Source: Polaribacter sp. Q13
GTDB taxonomy: Bacteria; Bacteroidota; Bacteroidia; Flavobacteriales; Flavobacteriaceae
DNA: 64,000 nucleotides
Assembly (NCBI RefSeq): GCF_016858305.2
Contig: NZ_CP074436.1
Coordinates: 1,198,001-1,262,000 of the forward strand
Direction of reading: 5' to 3'
Part shown: positions 54,188-63,009 of the stretch, piece after piece
Numbering within the stretch: position 1 is the stretch's first letter
Layout: each line of letters opens with the position of its first letter
Program-made: the position numbers and the translations under genes
Notes under the pieces: generated by a model
The model's input: the letters and a program-made list of their open reading frames with translations, nothing else
Database searches by the model: none
Told to the model about the DNA's origin: nothing

Positions 54188-56482
54188 TTAGTTATTTGGT
54201 GACACAGTTACTTGCGCTCCATCAACCAAAATATCTATTGCTTCTTTTCCTGCTAAAGTAAATTCAGTTCCTGTTTGAGAAACATTTACGGTAATTACTT
54301 GGTGTCTAAAATTCACTTTAAATGAATACGCTTTCCATCCTTTAGGTATTTTTGGAGAAAAAGAAAGCGTGTTATTTTTTACTCTCATTCCTCCAAAACC
54401 TTCTACAATACTCATCCAAGTTCCTGCCATAGAAGTAATATGTAACCCTTCTTCTACTTCGTGATTATAATCGTCTAAATCTAAACGAGAAGTACGTAAA
54501 TAGAACGTATACGCCTGGTCCATTCTGTCTAATTTTGCAGCCTGAATACTGTGTACACAAGGAGACAATGAACTTTCATGTACCGTAAATGGCTCGTAAA
54601 AATCGAAATGACGTTCTAATTCTTCCGTAGAAAAATCATCTTCGAACATATAAAAACCTTGTAAAGTATCGGCTTGTTTTATGTACGGAGAACGTAAAAT
54701 TCTGTCCCAACTCCATTTTTGATTTATTGGTCTTTGGCTTTTATCTAAATTGGCAACCGTAATTAATTCTTTATCTAAGAAACCATCTTGTTGCAAATAC
54801 ACCTTGTTTTTTTCTGAATATGGGAAATACATTCCATCAGCAACACTTTTCCATTTCACCAATTCTTCATCCGTGAAATTAACTTTTTCTTTTATTCTGA
54901 TGTAATCAGAAACATGATCCGTTTTTACAGTTTCGATATTTTCTAACGCATAATTAATACACCATTTAGCAATGTAATTCGTGTAAAAATTATTGTTGAT
55001 GTTATTCTCATATTCATTAGGACCTGTAACACCCAAAATCATGAATTTGTTTTTATCCGAAGAAAAAGTTGCTCTTTGTTGCCAAAAACGTGCAATGGCA
55101 ATTAAAACTTCCAATCCTTTTTCTGGAATGTAAGAATAATCATTTGTAAATCTATAATAGTTATAAATAGCAAAAGCGATGGCACCATTTCTATGAATTT
55201 CTTCAAAAGTAATTTCCCATTCGTTATGGCATTCTTCACCATTCATGGTTACCATTGGATACAACGCAGCTCCATTAGTAAAACCTAACTTTCCTGCATT
55301 TTCAATAGCTTTATCTAAATGATTGTATCTGTATTCTAACAAGGTTCTTGCAACAGATTGATCTTTGGTTGCCATATAAAAAGGAATACAATATGCTTCA
55401 GTATCCCAATAAGTACTTCCTCCATATTTTTCTCCTGTAAACCCTTTCGGACCAATATTTAAACTAGCATCTGTACCTAAATACGTTTGATTTAATTGAA
55501 AAATATTAAAACGAATTCCTTGTTGTGCTTTTACATCACCCTCTATAGTAATGTCGCTCATGCTCCAGATTTGTGCCCAAGATTCTTTTTGCTTTTCTAA
55601 TAAAACATCAAAACCAAAACTCACAGCTTTGTCTAAAGCTACTTTTGCAGCAGCAACTAATGCTTCTTTATCATGATCTCTATCAACTACATAACCACCA
55701 AATTTATGAATGGTAAATGTTTGATTTTCTTTAATATCTTGTTGATATGTAGAAGAAATTAAGTTAGAAGTTTGCTCACTTTTACCACTCACCTCAACTT
55801 CTTTATTATCTATAAAAAAACGAGATTCCATAAAAGTACACGTATAAAAATGTGTTTTCATGGTTCTTGCCTCAATATAAGATTGTTGGTTCTTTTGAGA
55901 AACTTTTAAAACATCCCAAAATTGATCATCCCAATTGGTATCTTCATTGGTAATTCCTGCATCTATATAAGGAATATATGTAATTTTAGCATCGGAATTT
56001 AACAAAGTAATATTGTAACTTATAGCACCAATCTCATCGATTTCTAGACTTAAAAAACGTTTTGTAGCAACATTAATTTTGATTCCGTTTTGTAAAACAG
56101 CTTCAAAACTTCTAGACAAACAACCTTCTTGCATGTTTAACTCTCTCTTAAATTTAGAAACCTCTTTACAGGTGTTTAAATCTAATTTTTCCTCATTGAT
56201 AAGTACGTTAATTCCAATCCAATTTGGTGCATTCAATACCTTTGCAAAATACTCTGGATATCCATTTTTCCACCATCCAACACGTGTTTTATCTGGGTAA
56301 TAAACACCACCAATATAACTCCCTTGAAAAGTTTCTCCTGAGTAATTTTCTTCAAAATTTGCTCTTTGTCCCATGGCGCCATTACCAATACTGAACAAGC
56401 TTTCTGATGATTTTACTTTCTCTGAATTAAAGCCTTCTTCTATAATAGACCATTCGTTTGGTATGATATAATCTTGATTCAT
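54188..56482 (-). CDS. GH65 maltose phosphorylase
   Basis: 764 aa, cytoplasmic (no signal). N-terminal beta-sandwich domain to about 270, then the (alpha/alpha)6 barrel with EECHNEWEITFEEIHRNG (416-433), which holds the catalytic Glu of GH65. GGSTYWDTEAYCIPFY and SPCVHSIQAA are further conserved parts. It phosphorolyses maltose to glucose and beta-glucose-1-P. The beta-phosphoglucomutase gene directly upstream uses the second product, which makes maltose the likely substrate over trehalose or kojibiose. Confidence 0.93.
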   Translation of the reverse strand: MNQDYIIPNEWSIIEEGFNSEKVKSSESLFSIGNGAMGQRANFEENYSGETFQGSYIGGVYYPDKTRVGWWKNGYPEYFAKVLNAPNWIGINVLINEEKLDLNTCKEVSKFKRELNMQEGCLSRSFEAVLQNGIKINVATKRFLSLEIDEIGAISYNITLLNSDAKITYIPYIDAGITNEDTNWDDQFWDVLKVSQKNQQSYIEARTMKTHFYTCTFMESRFFIDNKEVEVSGKSEQTSNLISSTYQQDIKENQTFTIHKFGGYVVDRDHDKEALVAAAKVALDKAVSFGFDVLLEKQKESWAQIWSMSDITIEGDVKAQQGIRFNIFQLNQTYLGTDASLNIGPKGFTGEKYGGSTYWDTEAYCIPFYMATKDQSVARTLLEYRYNHLDKAIENAGKLGFTNGAALYPMVTMNGEECHNEWEITFEEIHRNGAIAFAIYNYYRFTNDYSYIPEKGLEVLIAIARFWQQRATFSSDKNKFMILGVTGPNEYENNINNNFYTNYIAKWCINYALENIETVKTDHVSDYIRIKEKVNFTDEELVKWKSVADGMYFPYSEKNKVYLQQDGFLDKELITVANLDKSQRPINQKWSWDRILRSPYIKQADTLQGFYMFEDDFSTEELERHFDFYEPFTVHESSLSPCVHSIQAAKLDRMDQAYTFYLRTSRLDLDDYNHEVEEGLHITSMAGTWMSIVEGFGGMRVKNNTLSFSPKIPKGWKAYSFKVNFRHQVITVNVSQTGTEFTLAGKEAIDILVDGAQVTVSPNN

Positions 56483-56610
56483 TTTGTTTTTTTAAGATAT
56501 AAGAGCAAAGATGCTAGACCGCTACGCTATTAGACTGACTCTTGCTATGTAATTTATTTTTTGATCTTGTTTCTTGACTCTTTTTAGTCTTGTTTCTATT
56601 CTAGACCTAC

Positions 56611-57264
56611 TTATTTATCAATCAACTCCTGAATAAAATCAGTACTGATTTCTGTAAAATCCAAAAAGTTAAATTGTGCTTCAGAAAGTATTTTTTGATC
56701 TCCAATACCTATACTAATCATTTTTGCAGCATTTGCAGCTTCTACACCGGCAACAGCATCTTCAAAAACAACACAATCATTTGCATTTACACCTAATTGT
56801 TTTGCTGCTAAAAGAAAAACTTCAGGATCTGGTTTTGCTTTGGTTACATTATTTCCATCTACAATAGTATCAAAATAGTGTAAAAGTCCTACTTTTTCTA
56901 AAATAGGTTGTGCATTTTTACTCGCAGAACCTAAAGCAATAGGAATATTTTGTCCTTTTAAAAATTCTAAAACTTTAGGCACATCAGGTAAAATCTCTGA
57001 AGCGTCCATATTTTCGATATACTTTAAATAATCTACATTTTTTTCGATCATCCAAGTATCAAACTCTTCTTGTGTAGCTTCTCTATTACCAATTTCTAAC
57101 AAAATTTCTAAACAACGTTTTCTGCTTACGCCTTTAAATAATTCGTTTTGTTCTTTACTAAACTCGAAACCTAGTTCGTTTGCTAGTTTTTTCCAAGCTA
57201 AATAATGGTATTTTGCAGTGTCTACAATAACACCATCCAAATCGAATATAAATCCTTTTTTCAT
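56611..57264 (-). CDS. pgmB: Beta-phosphoglucomutase (HAD family)
   Basis: 217 aa. Catalytic aspartates D8 and D10 lie in FIFDLDGVIVDT; the cap has the RKRCLEILLEIG segment, and GSASKN and VFEDAVAGVEAA form the remaining HAD motifs. It converts beta-glucose-1-P to glucose-6-P for glycolysis. It is placed between the maltose transporter and maltose phosphorylase genes. Confidence 0.93.
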   Translation of the reverse strand: MKKGFIFDLDGVIVDTAKYHYLAWKKLANELGFEFSKEQNELFKGVSRKRCLEILLEIGNREATQEEFDTWMIEKNVDYLKYIENMDASEILPDVPKVLEFLKGQNIPIALGSASKNAQPILEKVGLLHYFDTIVDGNNVTKAKPDPEVFLLAAKQLGVNANDCVVFEDAVAGVEAANAAKMISIGIGDQKILSEAQFNFLDFTEISTDFIQELIDK

Positions 57265-57337
57265 GTATTTTTAAATTTTAATTTTGAAATTTAATTAATT
57301 TTAAAGTCAACTAATTAAATATATATGCTTTTTATTT

Positions 57338-58708
57338 TTAAATCTCTTCTTGATAACTAATTGCGTTTTTATTGGTAATTAATAAATTACATAAACCTGC
57401 AATTATTAAACTAATTCCTGCAACTGTCATAGCATTAATAGCATCTTCTCCTAATAAATTAGAGACATAATTAATCCCTCCTAATGCGGCAATAATTTGC
57501 GGAATTACAATAAACATATTAAATATTCCCATAATTACTCCCATTTTCTTTGGATCTACAGAACTAGATAACATCGCATATGGCATGGATAATATACTAC
57601 CCCAGGCAAAACCAATTAATACAAAACAATATTTTAAATTTTCTGGTGATGCATAACTCATCGCTAAAAAACCTGCACCTCCAATAATTAAAGAAAACAT
57701 ATGTACATATTTTCTGTTGATGTTTCTTTTGGAAGTATATAAGGTTAATAACAAAGCAAATACCATTGAAGATAGTCCGTAAATTCCCATTGCAGAACCT
57801 ACTGAATTAGATGATTCTTGAAATTTTGTATTGGCTATTTTAAACGCTTCTGCTTGTACCGTATCTGCCATATTAAAAGCGGCTTCTATAGGAGCTGGCG
57901 TATGAAACACATGTTCTGTTAAAGCAGGGTTTGCCATAGACCACATGGTAAAAAAAGCAAACCATGAGAAAAACTGAATCACTCCCAATTTTTTCATTGT
58001 GGTTGGCATGCTGCCAATATTGTTTAAGATATCTGGAATAAAATTATTCTTTTTCTCCTTTTCTTTTTCAAATTCTACCATGTCTTCTGGCGGATATTCA
58101 TCCGTTGTAAAAACGGTATATAAAATACTTGCCATAAAAACAAATGCTCCAATAGCAAAAGCAATTTTTACAGACATTGGTACAACACCAGATGCCGCTT
58201 CATTACTTACACCAAATTGAGAGACCATCCAAGGTAAATTACTTGCAATCCAAGTTCCAATACCTATAATTAATGTTTGTACAACAAAACCATAAGATCG
58301 TTGAGATTGTGGTAATTTATCTGCTACTAAAGCTCTAAAGGGTTCCATAGAAACATTTATAGATGCATCTAAAATCCATAAAAAACCAGCAGCAACCCAT
58401 AAAACAGGAGAATGAGGTACAAAAAACAGTGCTAAAGAACTTAAAATAGCACCTACTAAAAAGTAAGGTTTTCTTCTCCCCCATTTTATACTCCAAGTTC
58501 TATCACTCATATAACCAATAATTGGTTGTACAAGTAACCCTGTTAAAGGTGCGGCTATCCAAAGCATCGGAATTTCTTCCTTACCGGCTCCTAAAGTTTG
58601 AAAAATTCTTGACATGAATCCACCTTGCAAGGCGAACCCGAATTGTATTCCTAGAAATCCAAAACTCATGTTCCAGATTTGCCAGAAGCTTAACTTACGC
58701 TTTTCCAT
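57338..58708 (-). CDS. MFS disaccharide transporter (SLC45/maltose type)
   Basis: 456 aa with 12 predicted helices. WNMSFGFLGIQFGFALQGGFMSRIFQTLG begins the protein, and GYMSDRTWSIKWGRRKPYFL is the MFS loop 2-3 motif of the SLC45/sucrose-maltose branch. It should import maltose through the inner membrane for maltose phosphorylase. A LacI-type operator lies about 145 bp upstream, overlapping the regulator's stop codon. Confidence 0.88.
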   Translation of the reverse strand: MEKRKLSFWQIWNMSFGFLGIQFGFALQGGFMSRIFQTLGAGKEEIPMLWIAAPLTGLLVQPIIGYMSDRTWSIKWGRRKPYFLVGAILSSLALFFVPHSPVLWVAAGFLWILDASINVSMEPFRALVADKLPQSQRSYGFVVQTLIIGIGTWIASNLPWMVSQFGVSNEAASGVVPMSVKIAFAIGAFVFMASILYTVFTTDEYPPEDMVEFEKEKEKKNNFIPDILNNIGSMPTTMKKLGVIQFFSWFAFFTMWSMANPALTEHVFHTPAPIEAAFNMADTVQAEAFKIANTKFQESSNSVGSAMGIYGLSSMVFALLLTLYTSKRNINRKYVHMFSLIIGGAGFLAMSYASPENLKYCFVLIGFAWGSILSMPYAMLSSSVDPKKMGVIMGIFNMFIVIPQIIAALGGINYVSNLLGEDAINAMTVAGISLIIAGLCNLLITNKNAISYQEEI

Positions 58709-58853
58709 TATCGTATTCTATTAAGTAACTATTACGATAAGCGACTAGACTTATCAATTCATAAATTTTGTGGAATGTAATTTATTGATAAATCAGATTA
58801 ATGAAACAAAAGTAGATATTTTATCTGAATTTATGGAAAAGTAATAAAACTAT

Positions 58854-58873
58854 CTACGACGACGTTTTCGTAG
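58854..58873. promoter_or_regulatory. LacI-type operator upstream of the MFS gene
   Basis: CTACGACGACGTTTTCGTAG pairs at eight of ten positions and shares ACGTTTTCGT with the perfect operator at 59949-59966. Its first three bases are the complement of the lacI stop codon, so the operator is embedded in coding sequence. Confidence 0.55.
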
Positions 58874-59876
58874 ATTCTCGTAGTTTTAAGTCGCTAGAAA
58901 TAACAATTTTTTTAGGTTTGTAAACTTCAGAATCCTTTTCAATTCGTTCTATTAAAAGTTCTACTGCTTGTTTACCCATAACAAAACCATGTTGTGCAAC
59001 AGTGGTTATAGATGGAGATGAGTACCTAGAGATTAAACCATCTGTAAAACCAATGATTGCAATATCTTCAGGAACCCTTAAACCTTTATCTTTAGCTAAT
59101 TTCATTGCCTTTGCTGCATAAATTTCATTTACCGCAAAAATACCATCGATATCTTCTTCAAATATTTTTTCTATTTGATTACAGATATTAATACTTTCAT
59201 CAATCTCTATAATTAATTTAGAATCTGTTTTAATATAGGCTTCAATCAAAGCTTTTTCATAGCCCTGCCTCCTTAAAGCTCCTACATTCACATGTTTTGG
59301 TGTTGTTAATAAAGCAATTTTACTTCTTCCGATTTCTAACAAATGTTTGGTAGCTTTAAACCCAGCTCCAACATCATCTACCACTACTTTATCGCATAGA
59401 ATTTCATCTACAACTCTATCAAATAATACTAATGGAATTTCTTCTGATACTAAATCCTGAAAATGTTTAAAGTCTTTATTTTCTAGAGTTTCATTCGCTA
59501 TTGAAACGATTAAACCATCTACACTTCCGTTTGATAAAACTTTTAGAGTCTCTACCTCCTTTTTATAGGATTCATTCGAAAAACACACCATTATATGATA
59601 CCCTTTTTCTATAGCTCCTTCTTCTATCCCCATAATAACTGTAGAGAAAAAATGGTGTACTATTTTAGGTAAAATAACGCCAATTACTTTTGTTTTCTGA
59701 TTGCGAAGTTGCAATGCTAAACTATTAGGTTTGTAATTATAGTAATCTGCAAAAGCTTGAATTTTCTCTTTTGTTTCTTTACTAATTTCATGACTGTCTT
59801 TTAGAGCTTTTGAAACAGTAGATGTAGAAACACCTAATTCCTTAGCAATTGTTTTTATGGTTATTTTTTGCTTCAT
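58854..59876 (-). CDS. LacI-family regulator of the maltodextrin locus
   Basis: 340 aa. HTH: ITIKTIAKELGVSTSTVSKALKDS; hinge: YKPNSLALQLRNQKT; then an effector domain of the PBP1 fold with FDRVVDEILCDKVVVDD and ITTVAQHGFVMGKQA. It lies between the catabolic operon and divergent susC. Operators at 59949 and 58854 suggest it controls both arms and probably itself. Effector likely maltose or a derivative. Confidence 0.9.
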   Translation of the reverse strand: MKQKITIKTIAKELGVSTSTVSKALKDSHEISKETKEKIQAFADYYNYKPNSLALQLRNQKTKVIGVILPKIVHHFFSTVIMGIEEGAIEKGYHIMVCFSNESYKKEVETLKVLSNGSVDGLIVSIANETLENKDFKHFQDLVSEEIPLVLFDRVVDEILCDKVVVDDVGAGFKATKHLLEIGRSKIALLTTPKHVNVGALRRQGYEKALIEAYIKTDSKLIIEIDESINICNQIEKIFEEDIDGIFAVNEIYAAKAMKLAKDKGLRVPEDIAIIGFTDGLISRYSSPSITTVAQHGFVMGKQAVELLIERIEKDSEVYKPKKIVISSDLKLRESTKTSS

Positions 59877-59948
59877 TATTTATCAAAAGTAAAATATTAG
59901 TGTTAAATTTCATTAATTATGTAATAATAACTCAAAGAAAGTTGTTAA

Positions 59949-59966
59949 CACGAAAACGTTTTCGTG
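59949..59966. promoter_or_regulatory. LacI-type operator, perfect palindrome
   Basis: CACGAAAACGTTTTCGTG is perfectly symmetric with a central CG. It sits 13 bp upstream of the susC -33 element, so the regulator could activate susC rather than simply block it, and 73 bp upstream of the lacI start. Confidence 0.85.
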
Positions 59967-59978
59967 ATTTAAATCATG

Positions 59979-60008
59979 TTGTAAATGTTTCTCTAATAGG
60001 TATATTTA
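59979..60008 (+). promoter_or_regulatory. susC promoter
   Basis: TTG (59979-59981), 19 bp, TATATTTA (60001-60008) fits the Bacteroidetes -33/-7 pattern with one change in the -7 box. The start near 60015 gives a leader of about 60 nt. Confidence 0.6.
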
Positions 60009-60077
60009 CAGAGTGGAATGTAAATTTATTGTAAAATCACAAACTCAAATTTACAGTTATAATTTAACAAAATATAC

Positions 60078-62999
60078 ATGAAAAAATTTAAATTATTGTT
60101 AATTGGAATTCTTTTAACTACTTCTTTTAGCATGTTTGCACAACAAACAGTTAAAGGTGTTGTAAAAGATAAAACATCTGGTGATCCTTTGCCTGGTGTT
60201 AGTGTAGTAATTAAAGGTACTACAAAAGGTATACAAACCGATTTTGATGGAATCTTTAGTATTAATAAAATAAATAAAGGAGACATTCTTGTCTTTAGAT
60301 ATTTAGGTTTTGCAGATAAAGAGCTTACTATTGGTACAAATTATAACCTTACGGTAGTATTAGAAGAATCTGCAGAATCGTTAGATGAGATTGTAGTGGT
60401 AGGTTATGGTACAACTACTGTAAAAGACGCTACTGGTTCTGTAGAGTCTATTACCTCTAAAGATTTTACAAAAGGGAACATTGTAACACCAGAAAATTTA
60501 TTAAGTGGTAGGGTTTCTGGGGTAAGTGTTACTACAAGTGGTGCACCTGGTTCTGGATCTCAGATTACAATTCGTGGGGGTTCTTCTATCGGTGCTTCTA
60601 ACAGTCCTTTAATTATTATTGATGGTTTACCTATAGAAAATAGTGATGCTTCTATTGCTGGTTCTCGTGGTTTATTAGCAAACATTAACCCTAATGACAT
60701 AGAGTCTTTTTCTGTTTTAAAAGATGCTTCTGCAACCGCTATTTATGGTTCTAGAGCTTCTAATGGTGTTATAATCATTACTACTAAAAAAGGTAGAAAA
60801 GAATTTACATTAGATTTTGATATGCAATATACTTTTGGAGAAGTATTAGATAAAGTAAATGTTTTTTCTGCTGATGATTATAGAAATTTAATTACAGCAA
60901 AAAGACCTGGAGATGTTGCTGCTTTAGGTAGTGCAAATACAAATTGGCAAGATAAAGTATTACGTTCTACAACGTCTTCTTTATATAATCTTACTGCAAA
61001 AGGACAAATTTTTGGGGCAATACCTACAAGATTATCTATAGGTTTTGCAAACCAAGAAGGTGCTTTGTTAACTTCTCAGTTTGATAGAAAAACTATTTCC
61101 TTATCAATGAATCCTTCTTTATTTAAAGATCATTTAAAAATTAACCTAAATTATAACAGGGTTTTTGAAGACAGTCGTTTTGGAGATTCCGGACAAATAG
61201 GTGCTGCTTTACGTTACGACCCTACACAATCTGTGTATGATTCTTCTTCTAGGTTTGGTGGGTATTACCAACACTTTTCTAACGGAGAAATTGCAAACGG
61301 AACAACCAACCCAGTAGCATCTTTATTGCAAAGAAACAATACGGGATATGCTTTTAGACAATACGGAAACTTAAATTTCGATTATAAATTTCATTTTTTA
61401 CCAGAATTAAGAGCTGTTGTAAATGTTGGTTTCGATAAAATTAATTCAGAAAATAGTGATGTAACATCTAAATTAGCACCTGCACAGTCTAACGCTTTAT
61501 ATTTGGGTAATAATGCATTTAATACACAAGAAAGAGGTAATAAATTATTTGATACTTATTTTAACTATATAAAAGATTACAATAACTTTAATGTAGATCT
61601 TACCACTGGTTATTCTTATCAACGATTCGAAAATTTTGGTGCCAATTCTGGAAATAGAAATAACCCAGAAAATATATCTACAACTTTTGCAGATCCAGAT
61701 GTTGTTAATATTGGTTTCTTTGGTAGAGCTAAATTTAAATTCAACCAAAAATATTTACTTACTTTAAATTTTAGAAGAGATGGTACTTCTCGTTTTAGTT
61801 CAGACAATCAATGGGGTAACTTTGGTGGTGCTGCATTAGCATGGAACATTAGTGATGAAGATTTCTTAAAAGATTCTAAAGTAATTTCAAACTTAAAATT
61901 AAGAGCTAGTGTTGGTTTAACAGGACAACAAAACATACCTGGTGTTAATGATTTGTATTTAGATAGATACCGTTTTGGTAATGAAACTTCTAGATATTTG
62001 TTTGGAAACTCCACCATAAAATCTACCATTCCTTCTGTTGTAAACCCAAATTTAAAGTGGGAAGAAACAACAACTATAGAGTTTGGTGTAGATTATGGTT
62101 TGTTTGATAATAAATTTAGTGGATCTGTAAGTGCATTTCAAAAAACATCTAATGATTTATTATTTGATGCTGCTTTAGCAGATGGTACAAACTTTGGTAA
62201 CAGTACAATTCAGAATATTGGTCAATTACAAATTAAAGGTTTAGAGTTTACTTTAAATGGAGACATCCTTAAAAGTGAAGATTATAATTGGAACTTTACA
62301 TTTAACGCGACGTATTTAGATAGAAAAATTACAGAGCTTGCAAATAACCAAGACGTTAGAACTGGTGGTACTTCTGGTGGAACAGGAAATACCATTCAAT
62401 TATTAAGAGAAGGTTTTGCACCAAACTCTTTTCACGTATATAAACAACTATACAACACTGCAGGCAAACCAATAGAAGGAGCATATGCAGATTTAAATGA
62501 TGATGGTATTATTAATGATGAAGATCGTTATTTAAAAGAAAACCCAAATGCAGATGTAACTTTAGGTTTTCAATCTAGTTTTAATTACAAAAATTTCGAT
62601 TTAGGTTTTAACTTAAGAGCAAGCCTTGGTAATTATGTATATAATAACGTAAACTCTTCTAGAGCACAATACGAATTATTACAAGACAACGCTGTTTTAG
62701 GAAACTTGCCTACCTCTGTATTAAACACAGATTTCTTAAGAACGTCTAACGTTATAAATTCTGATATTTATATAGAAAATGCTTCTTATTTAAGAATGGA
62801 CAATGTTACTCTAGGATATACTTTTAACAACCCAATTAAAAAATTCTCTTACAGCAGTATTCGCTTATGGGCTGGGGTTCAAAATGTATTTACTTTAACA
62901 AACTACTCTGGTTTAGACCCAGAAGTGTTTGATGGAATTGATAATTTAATTTATCCTAGATCTAGAAACTTCTTAGTTGGAGCTAATATTAAATTCTAA
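60078..62999 (+). CDS. susC: SusC-type TonB-dependent receptor
   Basis: 973 aa. Signal peptide (cleavage near MFAQQ), carboxypeptidase-like domain (22-100), the DEIVVVGYGT block leading into the plug (about 105-235, with ENLLSGRVSGV and GSRASNGVIIITTKKG), then a 22-strand barrel ending in RNFLVGANIKF. It imports malto-oligosaccharides across the outer membrane together with the adjacent SusD. susD starts 10 bp downstream. Confidence 0.93.
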   Translation: MKKFKLLLIGILLTTSFSMFAQQTVKGVVKDKTSGDPLPGVSVVIKGTTKGIQTDFDGIFSINKINKGDILVFRYLGFADKELTIGTNYNLTVVLEESAESLDEIVVVGYGTTTVKDATGSVESITSKDFTKGNIVTPENLLSGRVSGVSVTTSGAPGSGSQITIRGGSSIGASNSPLIIIDGLPIENSDASIAGSRGLLANINPNDIESFSVLKDASATAIYGSRASNGVIIITTKKGRKEFTLDFDMQYTFGEVLDKVNVFSADDYRNLITAKRPGDVAALGSANTNWQDKVLRSTTSSLYNLTAKGQIFGAIPTRLSIGFANQEGALLTSQFDRKTISLSMNPSLFKDHLKINLNYNRVFEDSRFGDSGQIGAALRYDPTQSVYDSSSRFGGYYQHFSNGEIANGTTNPVASLLQRNNTGYAFRQYGNLNFDYKFHFLPELRAVVNVGFDKINSENSDVTSKLAPAQSNALYLGNNAFNTQERGNKLFDTYFNYIKDYNNFNVDLTTGYSYQRFENFGANSGNRNNPENISTTFADPDVVNIGFFGRAKFKFNQKYLLTLNFRRDGTSRFSSDNQWGNFGGAALAWNISDEDFLKDSKVISNLKLRASVGLTGQQNIPGVNDLYLDRYRFGNETSRYLFGNSTIKSTIPSVVNPNLKWEETTTIEFGVDYGLFDNKFSGSVSAFQKTSNDLLFDAALADGTNFGNSTIQNIGQLQIKGLEFTLNGDILKSEDYNWNFTFNATYLDRKITELANNQDVRTGGTSGGTGNTIQLLREGFAPNSFHVYKQLYNTAGKPIEGAYADLNDDGIINDEDRYLKENPNADVTLGFQSSFNYKNFDLGFNLRASLGNYVYNNVNSSRAQYELLQDNAVLGNLPTSVLNTDFLRTSNVINSDIYIENASYLRMDNVTLGYTFNNPIKKFSYSSIRLWAGVQNVFTLTNYSGLDPEVFDGIDNLIYPRSRNFLVGANIKF

Positions 63000-63009
63000 T
63001 AAAAACAAG

